A stretch of DNA of 64,000 bases from contig NC_074728.1 of NCBI RefSeq assembly GCF_947242115.1, positions 16,439,542 to 16,503,541 on the forward strand. Direction: 5' to 3'. Made by a program: the position numbers and the translations under genes. Positions 11,378 through 22,100 of this stretch are shown piece after piece. This stretch comes from Biomphalaria glabrata. Its lineage: Eukaryota > Mollusca > Gastropoda > Planorbidae. Each line of letters opens with the position of its first letter. Within the stretch, counting starts at the first letter, position 1. The notes beneath the pieces were generated by a model. It did not search any database and was not told the DNA's origin. It saw only the letters and a list, made by a program, of their open reading frames with translations.

Positions 11378-12368
11378 TATCTTATCTTATATAATACAGA
11401 CGCTACTTCAAAAAAGAAGATGATTACGTCCTACGCGTCATGCATTTAGTCATGCATATTAACCAATGACTTAAATTCTGCCAAGTCACTGGTTTTCCTG
11501 GCTAGCTCAGGCAACCCATTCCATGCTCTAATAGCACTAGGGAAGAAGGAGTATTTGTACAAATTTGTCCTAGCATATGGGACGAGGAATGTGCCTTTAT
11601 CTTTGTGTCTTTCAGAGTATTTTATTAAATTTTGTTTTTGTATTTGAAGATTATGGTTCAGTGTTTTATGTATGATTGCTACTTTACTTTTGAGCCTTCT
11701 GTCCTGAAGGCTTTCTAAATTTAGTGATTTTACTAAAGGTGTTACTCTAGTCAAATGTGAATATTCGTTTGTTATGAATCGCACTGCTCTATTTTGTGTC
11801 TGTTCTAGTTTCTTAATGTTTTCTTGAGTTGAGGGGTCCCAAACAGAGGATGCATATTCTATTATTGGCCTAACCAAGGTTAAATAACATTTTAGTTTTA
11901 TGTTCTTATTTGATTTATAGAAATTTCTTTTAATAAATCCTAATGCTTTGTTTGATTTTTTTGTAGTTTCATCAATATGTGGATTCCATGACAGTTTTTC
12001 ATTTATTATAACACCTAGGTATTTTGCGTTTTTAGTCTGTTTTACTGGTTTGCCATGAATAAGATAAGTGGAATTAATTTGTTTTAGTTTTTTTGTTACT
12101 CTTAACAACTGACATTTTTCTGGGTGGAAAGACATGCTCCAATTTGATTCCCATTTCTGTAATTCATCTAATTCTCTTTGTAAAATATCTGTGTCTTGTG
12201 TTGTTTTTATTGTTCTATAAATTATGCAATCGTCTGCAAATAATCTGACTTTTGTTCCTGAACTAATGCAATTTGGTAAATCATTTATGTAAATTAAAAA
12301 TAGTAGTGGACCCAAGACTGTTCCTTGAGGTACACCTGAGTTTACTGTTATCGGTGTTGATTTAGAGC
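11378..12368 (-). mobile_element. LINE fragment (jockey/CR1-like) with partial reverse transcriptase
   Basis: One open minus-strand frame runs from about 12315 to 11446 and covers the reverse transcriptase from motif 4 onward: GPLLFLIYINDLPNC, then the FADD catalytic box (LFADDCIIYR), the thumb and the C-terminal region ending SLVNMHD. The 3' tail at 11378-11420 has the family end GTCTGTATTATATAAGATAA. The 5' side stops abruptly at 12368, inside a sequence that continues in the longer copy (34635-36312). This frame is still open for 289 codons, so the insertion is fairly young. Confidence 0.9.
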
Positions 12369-12436
12369 AAGATAATGCACCGTAGATACCAGAGAATATG
12401 CATTTTGTTGGCTTTCAATACCAGAAATAGTGCTCA
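12369..12436. repeat. short inverted duplicate of hAT-family core
   Basis: About 67 bases are the near-exact reverse complement of 13022-13089 in the adjacent hAT element, sharing variants that the copies at 23878 and 27473 lack (AGAGAATATG, ATAATGCACC). It abuts the broken 5' end of the LINE, so it looks like a local inverted duplication. Confidence 0.75.
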
Positions 12437-12737
12437 TTTGCAAATATGTCATTTGCATTATTAACTTTGTATAATCATAAATAGTCAAAGGACCATAATC
12501 TCATTTGCGAGAACCGGATGATCTTTTAAAAAGGGATCAGACGTGCGCCCAAAGCCCGCCTACTCATTGGTGCATTGGTGACTATTTCAGAAAAAAATAA
12601 ATAAATACTTAGCTCCATCTCCAAGGTTTTAAATTTAATGTAATGAAAATATAAAAGGCCGCATTAAATTAAAGAAAAAAGATTGAAAATTCTACGAAAT
12701 CCAATCAACAAAATTACAATATGTGTATATAATTAAC
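12437..12737. other. spacer between inverted copies
   Basis: About 300 bases with no recognised feature; includes a GCGCCCAAAGCCCGCCTACTC patch and AT-rich DNA. Confidence 0.5.
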
Positions 12738-14339
12738 CATGGGCGTAGCCAGGATTTTTTTTCGGGGGGGGGGGGGGGGGTTGGGGGGATTCTCCCCTCT
12801 CCCCCCCCCCCCGCGGAAAAAAATTAAAAAAAAATATATATGTGTGTGTGTGTACATAATTAATCTTTATTACATTCTAACCCTTTCGGAAGACGTTTAT
12901 TATGCCCTAGAATAGATTCTTCCTGGAATTAGTGGGAAACTCGTAGAGTCCCCGCTCTTGCTAGCAAGGGGGTCTGGGGGAGTTCGCAGCGCTCCCCCAG
13001 CGCGGGGCGAAGCCCCGCCGCCGAGCACTATTTCTGGTATTGAAAGCCAACAAAGTGCATATTCTCTGGTATCTACGGTGCATTATCTTGCTATTAAAAA
13101 GTTTTGTTTCAAAAACCTAATGGGCTATTCTTACTGACTTAGACCCTCTCGCACCGTTCGGCGCATTTTCCGGCAAGCTGTTTCCGCAACTCTTATTTTG
13201 CGTAATTCATTTTGTCGGAGAACATGTCCCGCAAAACCTCATGCGACGCTCTGTCACAACCTTACTAAGGGTTCGACTCCCAGTTCGGCATATGATTTCT
13301 TTGATTTAGACCCGATCTCTATAACTGACTCCTAAAATCTGTCTTAGCCATCTTTGATGAGCCACATTTAGTGTTTTTCAATTTTGGCAGAAGACTATTC
13401 ACACTTTATTAATGGAGCCCAAGCCACTGGTAGAAATTTGTAACCTTTCTTGACTACGCCTTGGAATTACATGCCTGTATTTCGCTTTAGATTTTATATC
13501 GAAAAGGAAAGTTTTTTCGTCAAAATCATCTGAAGGGTTTTAAACTAAAAAATCTCTGGAGTTTTTTGTTGTTTTTTTAATTCAAAACCCCATTTAGCTA
13601 CGATCATAGAATTTGGTGACTGTAGTTTGCTTTAAAATAATATTGAAGAGAGAGGTTTTCAACTCTAAACGCTCTGTAGGGGAATTTTTAACAACACAAC
13701 ACAAACTCAAAACCCCTTTGGCTACGCTCATAGATTTTATAGTGTGTAATTTGCTTTTTTTTTTTTATTGAATAGGTACTTTTTAGCTTCAAACCCGAAC
13801 TGGACGGGGGGGGGGGGTAAACTCAAGACCCCTTTGGCTACGCTCATAGAATTTTGAGTGTGTAATTTGCTTTTTTTTATATTGAAGAGGGGGTTTATCG
13901 TAAATTTTGGAGGGGGTTTTAAAATCAAAATCTTCCTTAACTGTGCTGTTGGAATTTGGGGATTGTTGTTTGCATTTTTTTGTTGTGTTTTATAGAAGAG
14001 GGGGATTTAACTGCAAAAACCTCTGGTAGGGGGTTTTAAACTCAAAACCCCCTGATAGAGGGATTTGTATCTCAAAACCCCCTGATAGGGTTTTTTTAAA
14101 TCTCAAAACCCCCTGATAGAGGGATTAGTATCTCAAAACCCCCTGGTAGAGGGTTTTTAAATCAAAACCCTCTCGGCTGTGCTGTGGTAAGTGATGATTT
14201 AGTATTACAATCTCACCTAAAATAAACAAAATGAAAGCAAAAATCAGTCACTTAATTCCGTCCCCCCCCCCTGGGGGGGATTTATTTTCATTTCGGGGGG
14301 GGGGTGAACCCCAACCCCCACCACCTGGCTACGCCCATT
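12738..14339 (-). mobile_element. hAT-type composite element, family H, copy 1 (1.6 kb)
   Basis: Ends are CATGGGCGTAGCCAGG and CCTGGCTACGCCCAT. The flanks TAATTAAC and TAATTAAT match in 7 of 8 bases, fitting a hAT target duplication. Inside, in order, are G/C homopolymer tracts, a conserved core (GCGGGGCGAAGCCCCGCCGC, then CACTATTTCTGGTATTGAAA), a reversed LINE-derived piece at about 13140-13345, and a long array of roughly 100-bp stanzas with GGGTTTTAAACTCAAAACCC motifs. No transposase is present. The minus-strand call simply means opposite to the copy at 23878. Confidence 0.85.
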
Positions 14340-14650
14340 TAATTAATTAATTCAACATCTTATTCCATAATATTATTATATGTCGATAAATTATCTTATT
14401 TAGCACAACCTACAGAGTTAAAATTAATACAAATCTTTTATATAATATGTCTGTAAAATAGAAATAGATATAATGTACAGGAACAATTAGGCATTCTATA
14501 AAAATTAACAAAATAAGCATTGCGAAAAAAAATTAAGAGATAATAATTTATACTGAAATTATAATAAAAACATAGTCAGATACTTTAGGAGCCACTTCGT
14601 ATAAAGAACTGAAATTGAATTCTGGCAGAAAACTTTTTGTGACAATATAG
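14340..14650. other. AT-rich spacer
   Basis: No feature supported between the hAT element and the LTR that begins at 14651. Confidence 0.5.
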
Positions 14651-15415
14651 TGTAATAAACCTGGTGGTGACACAGATGGGGGTAGTGGTGTGTGTAGACA
14701 GCCGACCTAAATCGCCCCAGGTCAGACGTTCGGTCAACCATGACGAGTTGCGACGGTCCGCCACGACAGTTCGGGAAGGATCTGTGTTGTTCAGGAGCTC
14801 ATGAGCTCAGGAGCGTCACAATCGATGTAGTCATGTGATCAATCAAAATGGTCCAGAAACGTTCCATCCCGGGTACGCTATTCTGCCTCAACGTGGCACT
14901 CGGGTGGAAATGATTACTTGAAGAAGTGATTAGGCTAAATGAATAGCAAAACAAAACTCCTGTCTGGACCTCTTCCAGACAGAACGATTTGTTCAAGCAG
15001 GCCTATACGCCTAGAGTTCGAAGAGCCTTCGGCTCAGCTCTTTTGACAATCACACGGGACCCTATATAAGAACAAAGGTGTTAGTGTCAAGCCCCTTCAC
15101 GTCACCTCGCAACTTCACAAGTACGAGTCGAAGTCGGAGTCAAGAACCAGCCTAGGTGGGGTCAGTCCGGAACACAGAATCAAGTGCAAGTCTAGGAAGA
15201 GGCGGAGAGTTGATACAGCTTTACAGAGATGATTCGTTCGAGTGTGAAGCTTTCGTACAGTCTGTGTTACGTTGTTGCCAATTGTACAGTATTGGCTGTA
15301 ATTTATTCAACATTAAACTGTTACGTTATTTTGGAGCCCAGAGTTGTCAAGTTCTTTAAGTTGGTGGTGTCGTGTGGTGCAGTTTGCAGGGAGCTTAGAT
15401 AATATAAACTTTATA
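14651..15415 (+). mobile_element. solo LTR of an LTR retrotransposon (fossil)
   Basis: This aligns along its length with the LTR at 21669-22430: start TGTAATAAACCTGGTGGTGA, TATA region CCCTATATAAGAAC near 15059-15072, and a shared 3' part (GCCAATTGTACAGTATTGGC, then GTTGTCAAGTTCTTTAAGTT). No internal coding region lies beside it. It is diverged from the other copies, so it is probably the older of the two full-length LTRs. The superfamily cannot be set without an internal region. Confidence 0.75.
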
Positions 15416-15569
15416 AAGGAGTCTTAGTTGATAAAAACACTGAATCTTCAGTAAGACAATGTGTTATCTAAATTGTATTATTTATTGTGCTGCGTAAACG
15501 ATGTCAGGCTTACCTTACCATACAAAGAATAAAAAAAGAAAAAAAATATTTAAAAAAAAGACTAACTTC

Positions 15570-15860
15570 TTTATACATTATAAAGCGCTATTATTTTGCT
15601 CTTAATAACTAACGAATGTTGGATATGTGATAGAATATTTTTTAAAGCCCACCTCACCCCCTCCCAGAGAAATAGTCCTGGTTAAACGAATGTATAAATC
15701 TACTAGAATTTACAAAATTCTAATGATAGGCCTTTAGATCTAGACTTAGAAGACGATACCAATGATATTCCTGAACATTAATTTATTAAACTCTTGAATA
15801 AGTTAGGGCCTACTTGCGGAAATGTCCAAAGACGTAAATTCTGTTCAAGGTAAATGTTTT
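15570..15860 (+). repeat. dispersed repeat Z, uninterrupted copy
   Basis: It aligns with 23790-23877 joined to 26418-26640, and in reverse with 45655-45845 (CTTAATAACTAACGAATG, AGTCCTGGTTAAACGAA, CTGAACATTAATTTATTAAA). In this copy the place where the 2.5-kb hAT element sits in the second copy is empty. Its class is unknown. Confidence 0.7.
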
Positions 15861-15864
15861 CTGG

Positions 15865-15962
15865 TACTCTAGCTCTCGTTAACCCTCGGCCACAGAAATA
15901 GATGACCTTTCCATCATCCGTCCTATAGATCGCAAGGTCTGAAGGAAAACTTTTCTTTGCTT
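15865..15962 (+). mobile_element. SINE family A, 3' body fragment
   Basis: CTCTCGTTAACCCTCGGCCA followed by ATAGATCGCAAGGTCTGAA and an ACTTTTCTTTGCTTTTACTT tail match the end of the SINE at 4321-4597. Confidence 0.75.
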
Positions 15963-15999
15963 TTACTTCAGACAGATTTAAATTAATTTACTAATTATA

Positions 16000-16240
16000 C
16001 TACTTGAAAGGATGTCAGAAAACAGAGGAGCGAAAATTTTATACAAGCAAAAACCAAAAGGCAGGCGACCCAAAGGCAGACTCCGAATGGATTGATGATG
16101 TGGAGGCAGATTTGCAACAGCTTGGGGTTAGGGCGTGGAGACGAAAGGCCCAGGAGAGATCTGAATGGAGTGATGTGTTGAAGCAGGTCAGTGCCCTTCA
16201 TGGGCTGTAGCGCCACTGGTATGGATAGATGGATGCTATG
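16000..16240 (+). mobile_element. LINE fragment, reverse transcriptase C-terminus (second family)
   Basis: The frame 16004-16210 ends SEWIDDVEADLQQLGVRAWR, then SEWSDVLKQVSALHGL and a stop. This is the typical C-terminus of another animal LINE family (a W-[IL]-D-D-V-E-x-D-L-x-x-L motif). A GATGGATAGATGGA run follows the stop and may be the 3' tail repeat. Confidence 0.8.
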
Positions 16241-16544
16241 AAAAAAATTATAACGATAAAAACCAGAGTTTACCTAGTGTGGCTGACGACCTAGTAATTC
16301 TGTTCCCAAAGATATACAGCAACTATCAAGAGATCCGCGTACACCCAGGTTTTTGAGCTCACTCTGGAGGTTTAAGGTTTTATTTTCCTGAAGGTACGAG
16401 TTAAATAGAGGTATTGTAATAACAGCTATTTTTTAAGTGAAAAAAAATTATATGAAAAACGTTCATTTAAACACATGTAATAGTCTCATTCCTTTTAAAT
16501 CAAAGTAGATCTATTTATACTTCTAAATGTGTATTTATAAATAA

Positions 16545-16800
16545 TATACTCTATATAATAGTACCACTGACTGACTAATTTATTTATGTATCAAGAGATC
16601 TCAGCAACTACTGAACGGATTTGCATGAAATTTCATACACGTGTTCCTTTTACGTGATTGCTATGAAAGGGCTTTGACAGATTTGTCACTTGTGCATTAT
16701 TTCGCTAATAAACAACGGTATTATTCACTAAAAGAGTCTTAATGATTATTTCTTGTTAATTTACTGATATACCGTACCAATTTGAATGTAGGGTTATATA
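16545..16800 (+). mobile_element. possible Helitron-related fragment
   Basis: TCTATATAATAGTACCACTG, then CTGACTGACT and CAACTACTGAACGGATTTGC, then ATGAAATTTCATACACG resemble the 5' part of Helitron-type elements seen in many invertebrates. The base before TC is C rather than A and no 3' end was found, so the call is tentative. Confidence 0.35.
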
Positions 16801-16841
16801 TTTATTAAATACATTATGTCATGATGTCGAATGTCAAAATG

Positions 16842-16902
16842 CACCGGGGCCCCGAAAGAGTTAAATCCTCCCGGGCCCCCGAATCTCTAGCTACGCCCCT
16901 GC
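16842..16902. mobile_element. hAT-type end fragment
   Basis: CTCTAGCTACGCCCCTG at 16886-16902 is the right-hand inverted end of a hAT family related to the 53368 element (CAGTGGCGTAGCTAGG). G/C-rich tracts precede it. No matching left end was identified. Confidence 0.45.
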
Positions 16903-17149
16903 ACACACACACACACATTTCTGAATCGCAGTCCAGAAGTTAAAGGGATGAACAAAAAGTCTAGGGTACTCAGCCCTGCTAATCTGGCCACAGTTAAAAT
17001 TGTACCACTGGTTTGGTTCTCTATTATGCACCTGGGACTGGCGTCTGGATTGTTCCGGATTGTAATCATGCCAAGCGCCATCCGTTGTTCTTCTGCAAGA
17101 TTTGGGATAGGACGCGACAATTTTCATTTCTGAAGGAGCGTTTTCAAAC

Positions 17150-17410
17150 TTAAAAGTCAAATCACAAGTCAAGTCACAAGTCAAGTAACAAGTCAAGTCA
17201 CAATTCAAGTCACAAACCCAAGTCACAACTCAATTCTCAACTTAATTTTCATTTGTGAAGGAGCGTTTTGTAACTTAAGTTAAATAACAAAGTCAAGTCA
17301 CAACTCAAGTCCCAACCCACGTCACATCGCAAGTCACAACTCAATTCTCAACTCAAGTCACAACCCAAGTCACAACTCAAATCACTACTCAAGTCACTAC
17401 ACCTGGACGC
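17150..17410. repeat. AAGTCACAA short-period satellite
   Basis: Repeats of AAGTCACAACTC and variants with a 10-12 bp period, interrupted near 17240-17290 by a partial copy of its own left flank (TTTGTGAAGGAGCGTTTT also occurs at 17128-17145). This suggests a local duplication. Confidence 0.75.
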
Positions 17411-18191
17411 TTGAACCTTTATGGAAGAGATAAATAGTTATTGATCATTAAGGAATTAGTTAAGTATCATCCCCGAAATGTCTCGCGACCTATTTGCGGC
17501 TCACCAGAATAATAGCAGCTGATGAAAGAATGGGAAAATCTGAGATCCTGAATACCAGACCTGGTAAAGGTTTCAATTCAACTCATTCATCAAACAGACA
17601 GCCATGTATGTTCTTTCTTATAGACGTCAAACTTATTTTGACTGTAAAGTCTCAATGTTTGCACATCCTGCTCGTGGTAGAGATACTAATTGACCTGTTT
17701 AGGTAGCCTGGCTCCTTAGGCTAGTGTACTATCTTTTGGACAAACAAAAGACTTAGCTCTTGTAAAAAATAAAGAAAAAACTATGTGTCGGACAAGGACG
17801 TCGCGTTGTATGTTTAAGAAGACTCAGATACCAGGAGAACAAAACATATATCCTGTTTCATCGGAGGACATGTTCTCTTATTACGGAACAAAGGGAGATA
17901 ATAAAAAATGGGAGAGTACAAGTAGAACTATATCAAGGGACATTTTTGTGTGCTTGGGTAACTGATTTCCTGTATGACTCTAAGCGTCCCTATCCGATTC
18001 CGATATTGGACGGGCCCTTTGTTTTAGGACCAGATATATAAATATGATGAAGAGGCAATACCATGGTAGTTCGTGGTAGCGTATGTCTTACTGACATAGT
18101 CTTATAAAATATTGTATGCAACTTACAATTGTATTGATACTTTAACACTTACGGTAAGTACAAAGAAAGAAATGTATAGCTATGTAGCATC

Positions 18192-18196
<5 letters not shown>
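17411..18196. other. no feature seen
   Basis: Short stop-limited frames only. No motif, repeat boundary or RNA gene could be supported. Confidence 0.5.

Positions 18197-18260
<64 letters not shown>
18197..18260. repeat. (TA)n microsatellite
   Basis: An almost pure TA run of about 64 bases. Confidence 0.95.
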
Positions 18261-18264
<4 letters not shown>

Positions 18265-18905
18265 ACACAATGTATATAAAAGACGCTTTCGTCTGTTAAT
18301 AATAGGTTTTCTAAATATAAGAATATATATATTCTACTTGAGATAAATATTTGTGAAAAAAAAAAGTCGTTGACGCTCAATTCCTCATACCAATGTCTAC
18401 GTTTATTTCTATCGATACCGAAAATAGCTTACCGAAAGAACGGATTAAAACTAGTAATTAAAATAGATGAATTAAACATTAATTACCCCCTTATGGTGCA
18501 GATGGTGTTCGAATAGGATCCGATAGGATTTAATTGGATTTGATCTGAACAGATCGAATCGGGTCGGTTCCTCATTTTAAACAATTGAACAGTACGGGAA
18601 TCGAACCTTTTGACATTCGACTTCGCTGCCAGTTTCAGGAATTTCCAGAATTTCACCCACCCAACCTTTACATTGCAACTTTTTAACCCTTGAAGAGAGT
18701 TTAATAGAAAACATGAATTAAGACATAAGCTCAAGACAACTAAGCTCTTGTTGATAACGGGAGGGAGGGAGCTGATTCGAATGTTGAATTTAGGTCATAT
18801 CTTCCCAGTGCTAATAAATGTGGGGTTTTGGAGGAGCCAATAAACTTAGTTGGAATGGTTACAAGGAGTTGATAAATATTCACATTTAAGTCCCCTTGGT
18901 TTAAA
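18261..18905. other. no gene seen
   Basis: Unassigned sequence, including a GATAGGATTTAATTGGATTT patch of local near-repeats at about 18508-18570. Confidence 0.5.
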
Positions 18906-19100
18906 AAATTGTTTAAACTGATGTCATTAAACTGATGTCAATTAATTTGTTGTCAATTAAACTGATGTCAATTAATTTGTTGTCAATTAAACTGATGTCA
19001 ATTAATTTGATATCAATTAAACTGATGTCAATTTAAAACGGATGTTAATTAAACTGATTGTCATTTAAACTGTGTCAATAAACTGATGTCAATTAAACGT
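18906..19100. repeat. 30-bp tandem repeat upstream of LPMO copy 2
   Basis: Units of ACTGATGTCAATTAATTTGT plus TGTCAATTAA, about five to six, degrading toward the right. The array ends about 50 bases before the start codon of LPMO copy 2, so it lies where a promoter or 5' leader is expected. Confidence 0.85.
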
Positions 19101-19150
19101 CAACTGATTACATCTAGTCAACGATTGATAAATGTGTAATGTTTTAATTG

Positions 19151-22100
19151 ATGGCAAACCAACAGAAGATGACAGTGTTGGAAGTGACAGTAGTGCTGCT
19201 TTGTCTAGTGGTGGTCAGTCTGGGCCATGGTCGTTTGATGGATCCTCCCTCCCGAATGTCGGCCTGGAGAGTTGGCTTCGACGTGCCTACAAACTACAAT
19301 GACCAGGGAATGAACTGTGGATCTTCTGGGGTCAGTGCTGGTTTAATGTTGCTTAATTTAAGTGTTAGTTGTCTTACATACTGTTGTTTGTTTGTTTTTT
19401 TGCTTCAGCATTTTTATATAGTTCATATTTTAGGTATCATTATATATTAGATTATAAATAAATAAAAGAATATGTATATATAATAGTATATATAATACTA
19501 TATATATATAGTATATAATAGTATATATATAATAATATATAATATATAATAAATAATATATAATATAATATATATAAGAAATAGTACACAATATAAAGTA
19601 TACATAATTAATTGTTCAAAGTGAATTAAAACTAATTTTTGTTGTATGAAATAGAAGTACATGGACTAGTGTTAATCATGTCTGTTTATATACACATTTT
19701 TGTGTTCTCTAAACTAGACTCAGTGGGGTCAAAACGGAGGTAAATGTGGAATATGTGGAGAGTCCTGGTCAGCAGTTAAACTTTATGAAAGACCATATGG
19801 GTCAATGGTACAACATAACATAATAACCAGACAGTATGAAGAGAGCTCAGAAATTCAAGTCGCTCTGGACATAACAGCTAATCATAAGGCAAGTTTGTAT
19901 TTGTGTGTGTGTGTGCGCACAATTTCCTTTTCCTCTAAATCGCGGTGGTCCAAGGAATAAAGTACGTTTCCCATATCCAGAGTGCATTGGCATGGACTTC
20001 TAGAATATGTACATTAAATCTATAGCCAAACAAGACATTCCTTATGAGGCAATATAGATACAAGGGGATACCTTTGGCTTCCTTCAATTTAAAATGAAGC
20101 ACCTAGATAACCGTAGGCCACAGAATCAGATGACCTTTACATCATCTGCCCTATAGACCACAAGGTCTGAAAGGGGAACTATACTTTTTTTTTTACCTAG
20201 ATATATGAGGGGTTGGGTGGACTATTCTTTTCTTGGCTACTCTGTTTAATAGGAATCAGCTCAGAACTTCTGATCCCAGAAACAATGAGATATTAACAGA
20301 ATTAGGTGATGTGAAAGCATATTTTATTTTATTTTTAGTTTAATTATTCATTACAAAAGCCAAAGATTTACTCAAATGTATAATTACAAAAATTCTGCGG
20401 TCAGACACCGTCCGTTTTAACTTGTCAAGAAAATTGTTTCTTTGAAGCTAATGTTTTCATATAATGTTTTGCTCTAAATATGAATTATACTAATGTATTC
20501 ATAACAATTGGGCATTACCTACTACACAGTATTGTAGCAATTTATCATCTTTGTTTGTCTGCTATTGTATACTGGGTTTGAATTCCTTTTTATCCAAGCA
20601 ATAGGTGTTCAGATTTAGCAAACAATAAAAGAAAATGTTAACCAACTTTAATTTGCCAAGAAAGGAAATACTCATTTCTTATTCCAAATATTTAGTTATG
20701 TTGCATACTATGAAATCGATTTTGTAAATAAATTATTATCTAATGTCTGTTGTTGCTGTTGTTGTTTTCAGGGCTGGAACGAGTTTCGTATTTGTGATAT
20801 CGCCAAATCTGGTGGAATTGAAGCCACCCAGGCATGTTTGAATAAAACTCTTTTGGCAGATCGCAGTGGTAAGACTCGATTTGATCTTTCAAGTAATAAA
20901 ACTGGTTTCTTTTACTACTCCTTGAGACTACCGCCAGGAATGACGTGCAGTCACTGTGTCCTACAATGGAAGTGGAAAACAGGTCGGTGGTTTTCTTACA
21001 AAGTTTATATCAACTCACTCTGTTTGTCTGGTAAAATGTTTGTACAAGTTATTTCTCTGACACAATCTCTGATCAAGCTGAAATTTTCAAAAATTATTTC
21101 TTTTACCTGACAACACAAGAATCAATAAGAAAGAATAACCAACTTGTTAGTTTACTATTGGGAGCTAATTATTTTGATTGGTATCTTAAAAAAGGGAAAA
21201 AAATTGCACTTGACTAAAGTGGTGGCATAGGCTGAATTGGTCCCCTTTATAGGTCGCCACTTTAAAGTTTAAAGAAAGTTTAAACAAACAATACATAAGT
21301 ATACAATCTTCTATAGTCCTAAGCACATCACTAGCAGGATTGTTAGTATGTCGGCTCGAGTAAGCGTGAGCCACGAGTTCAAATTCAGGTCGTTCCTTTT
21401 TTTTTGTAAATGCTTTTAAAAACAGATTACGGTAACATTCACCCACCTATCCATTTCTTTCTTCCCTCCCACCAATTTTCAAACTAGTCCAGACGAGTGA
21501 TAGGATTAGAGCGCAGTGAGAAAGCTAAAAGCATGAAATAGCGATAAACAACAATTTCTAATCGCACAGATTTATTGTTGTTGGTCGAGATCTACTAAAA
21601 ATGTAATTACATGACCGATCCAAACTAATTAATACAATTACACTTCTTATAAGTTTTTTTTAAAGTACTGTTATAAACCTGGTGGCGGCACAGATGGGGG
21701 TAGTGGTGTGTGTGTGTAGTCAGCCGACGCAAATCGCCCCAGGCCAGCGCTAGACGAGCGGTCAACCGTGACGAGTTACGACGATCGGCCGAGACGAGTG
21801 TCAACAAGAGAGTTCGGGAAGGATCGCCGACGTGAACAGAGCTCAGGGGCGTCACGAGAATTGTAGTCATCTGACCACCTAGAAACGTCGAGCGGCGTTC
21901 TGTCCGGTTCGAGAAGGCCAGTAGGGACCCTATATAAGAGCGGAGGTGACGCAGTCAAAACGGTTCACGACAGAAGGTTCACGGCAGGGGTTCAGAGCCC
22001 GGTTCACTACAGTCCGGTCGACTACAGCACAGTTCAGCGGTGTGGTTCTGTACGGAGCATTACGACGGTTCAGTGCGGAGTACTATCAAGTACAGTTGAG

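Noticed and set aside
16887-17226. Minus-strand frame with repeating TCDLTCDLTCDL
   Set aside because: Translation of the AAGTCACAA short-period satellite.
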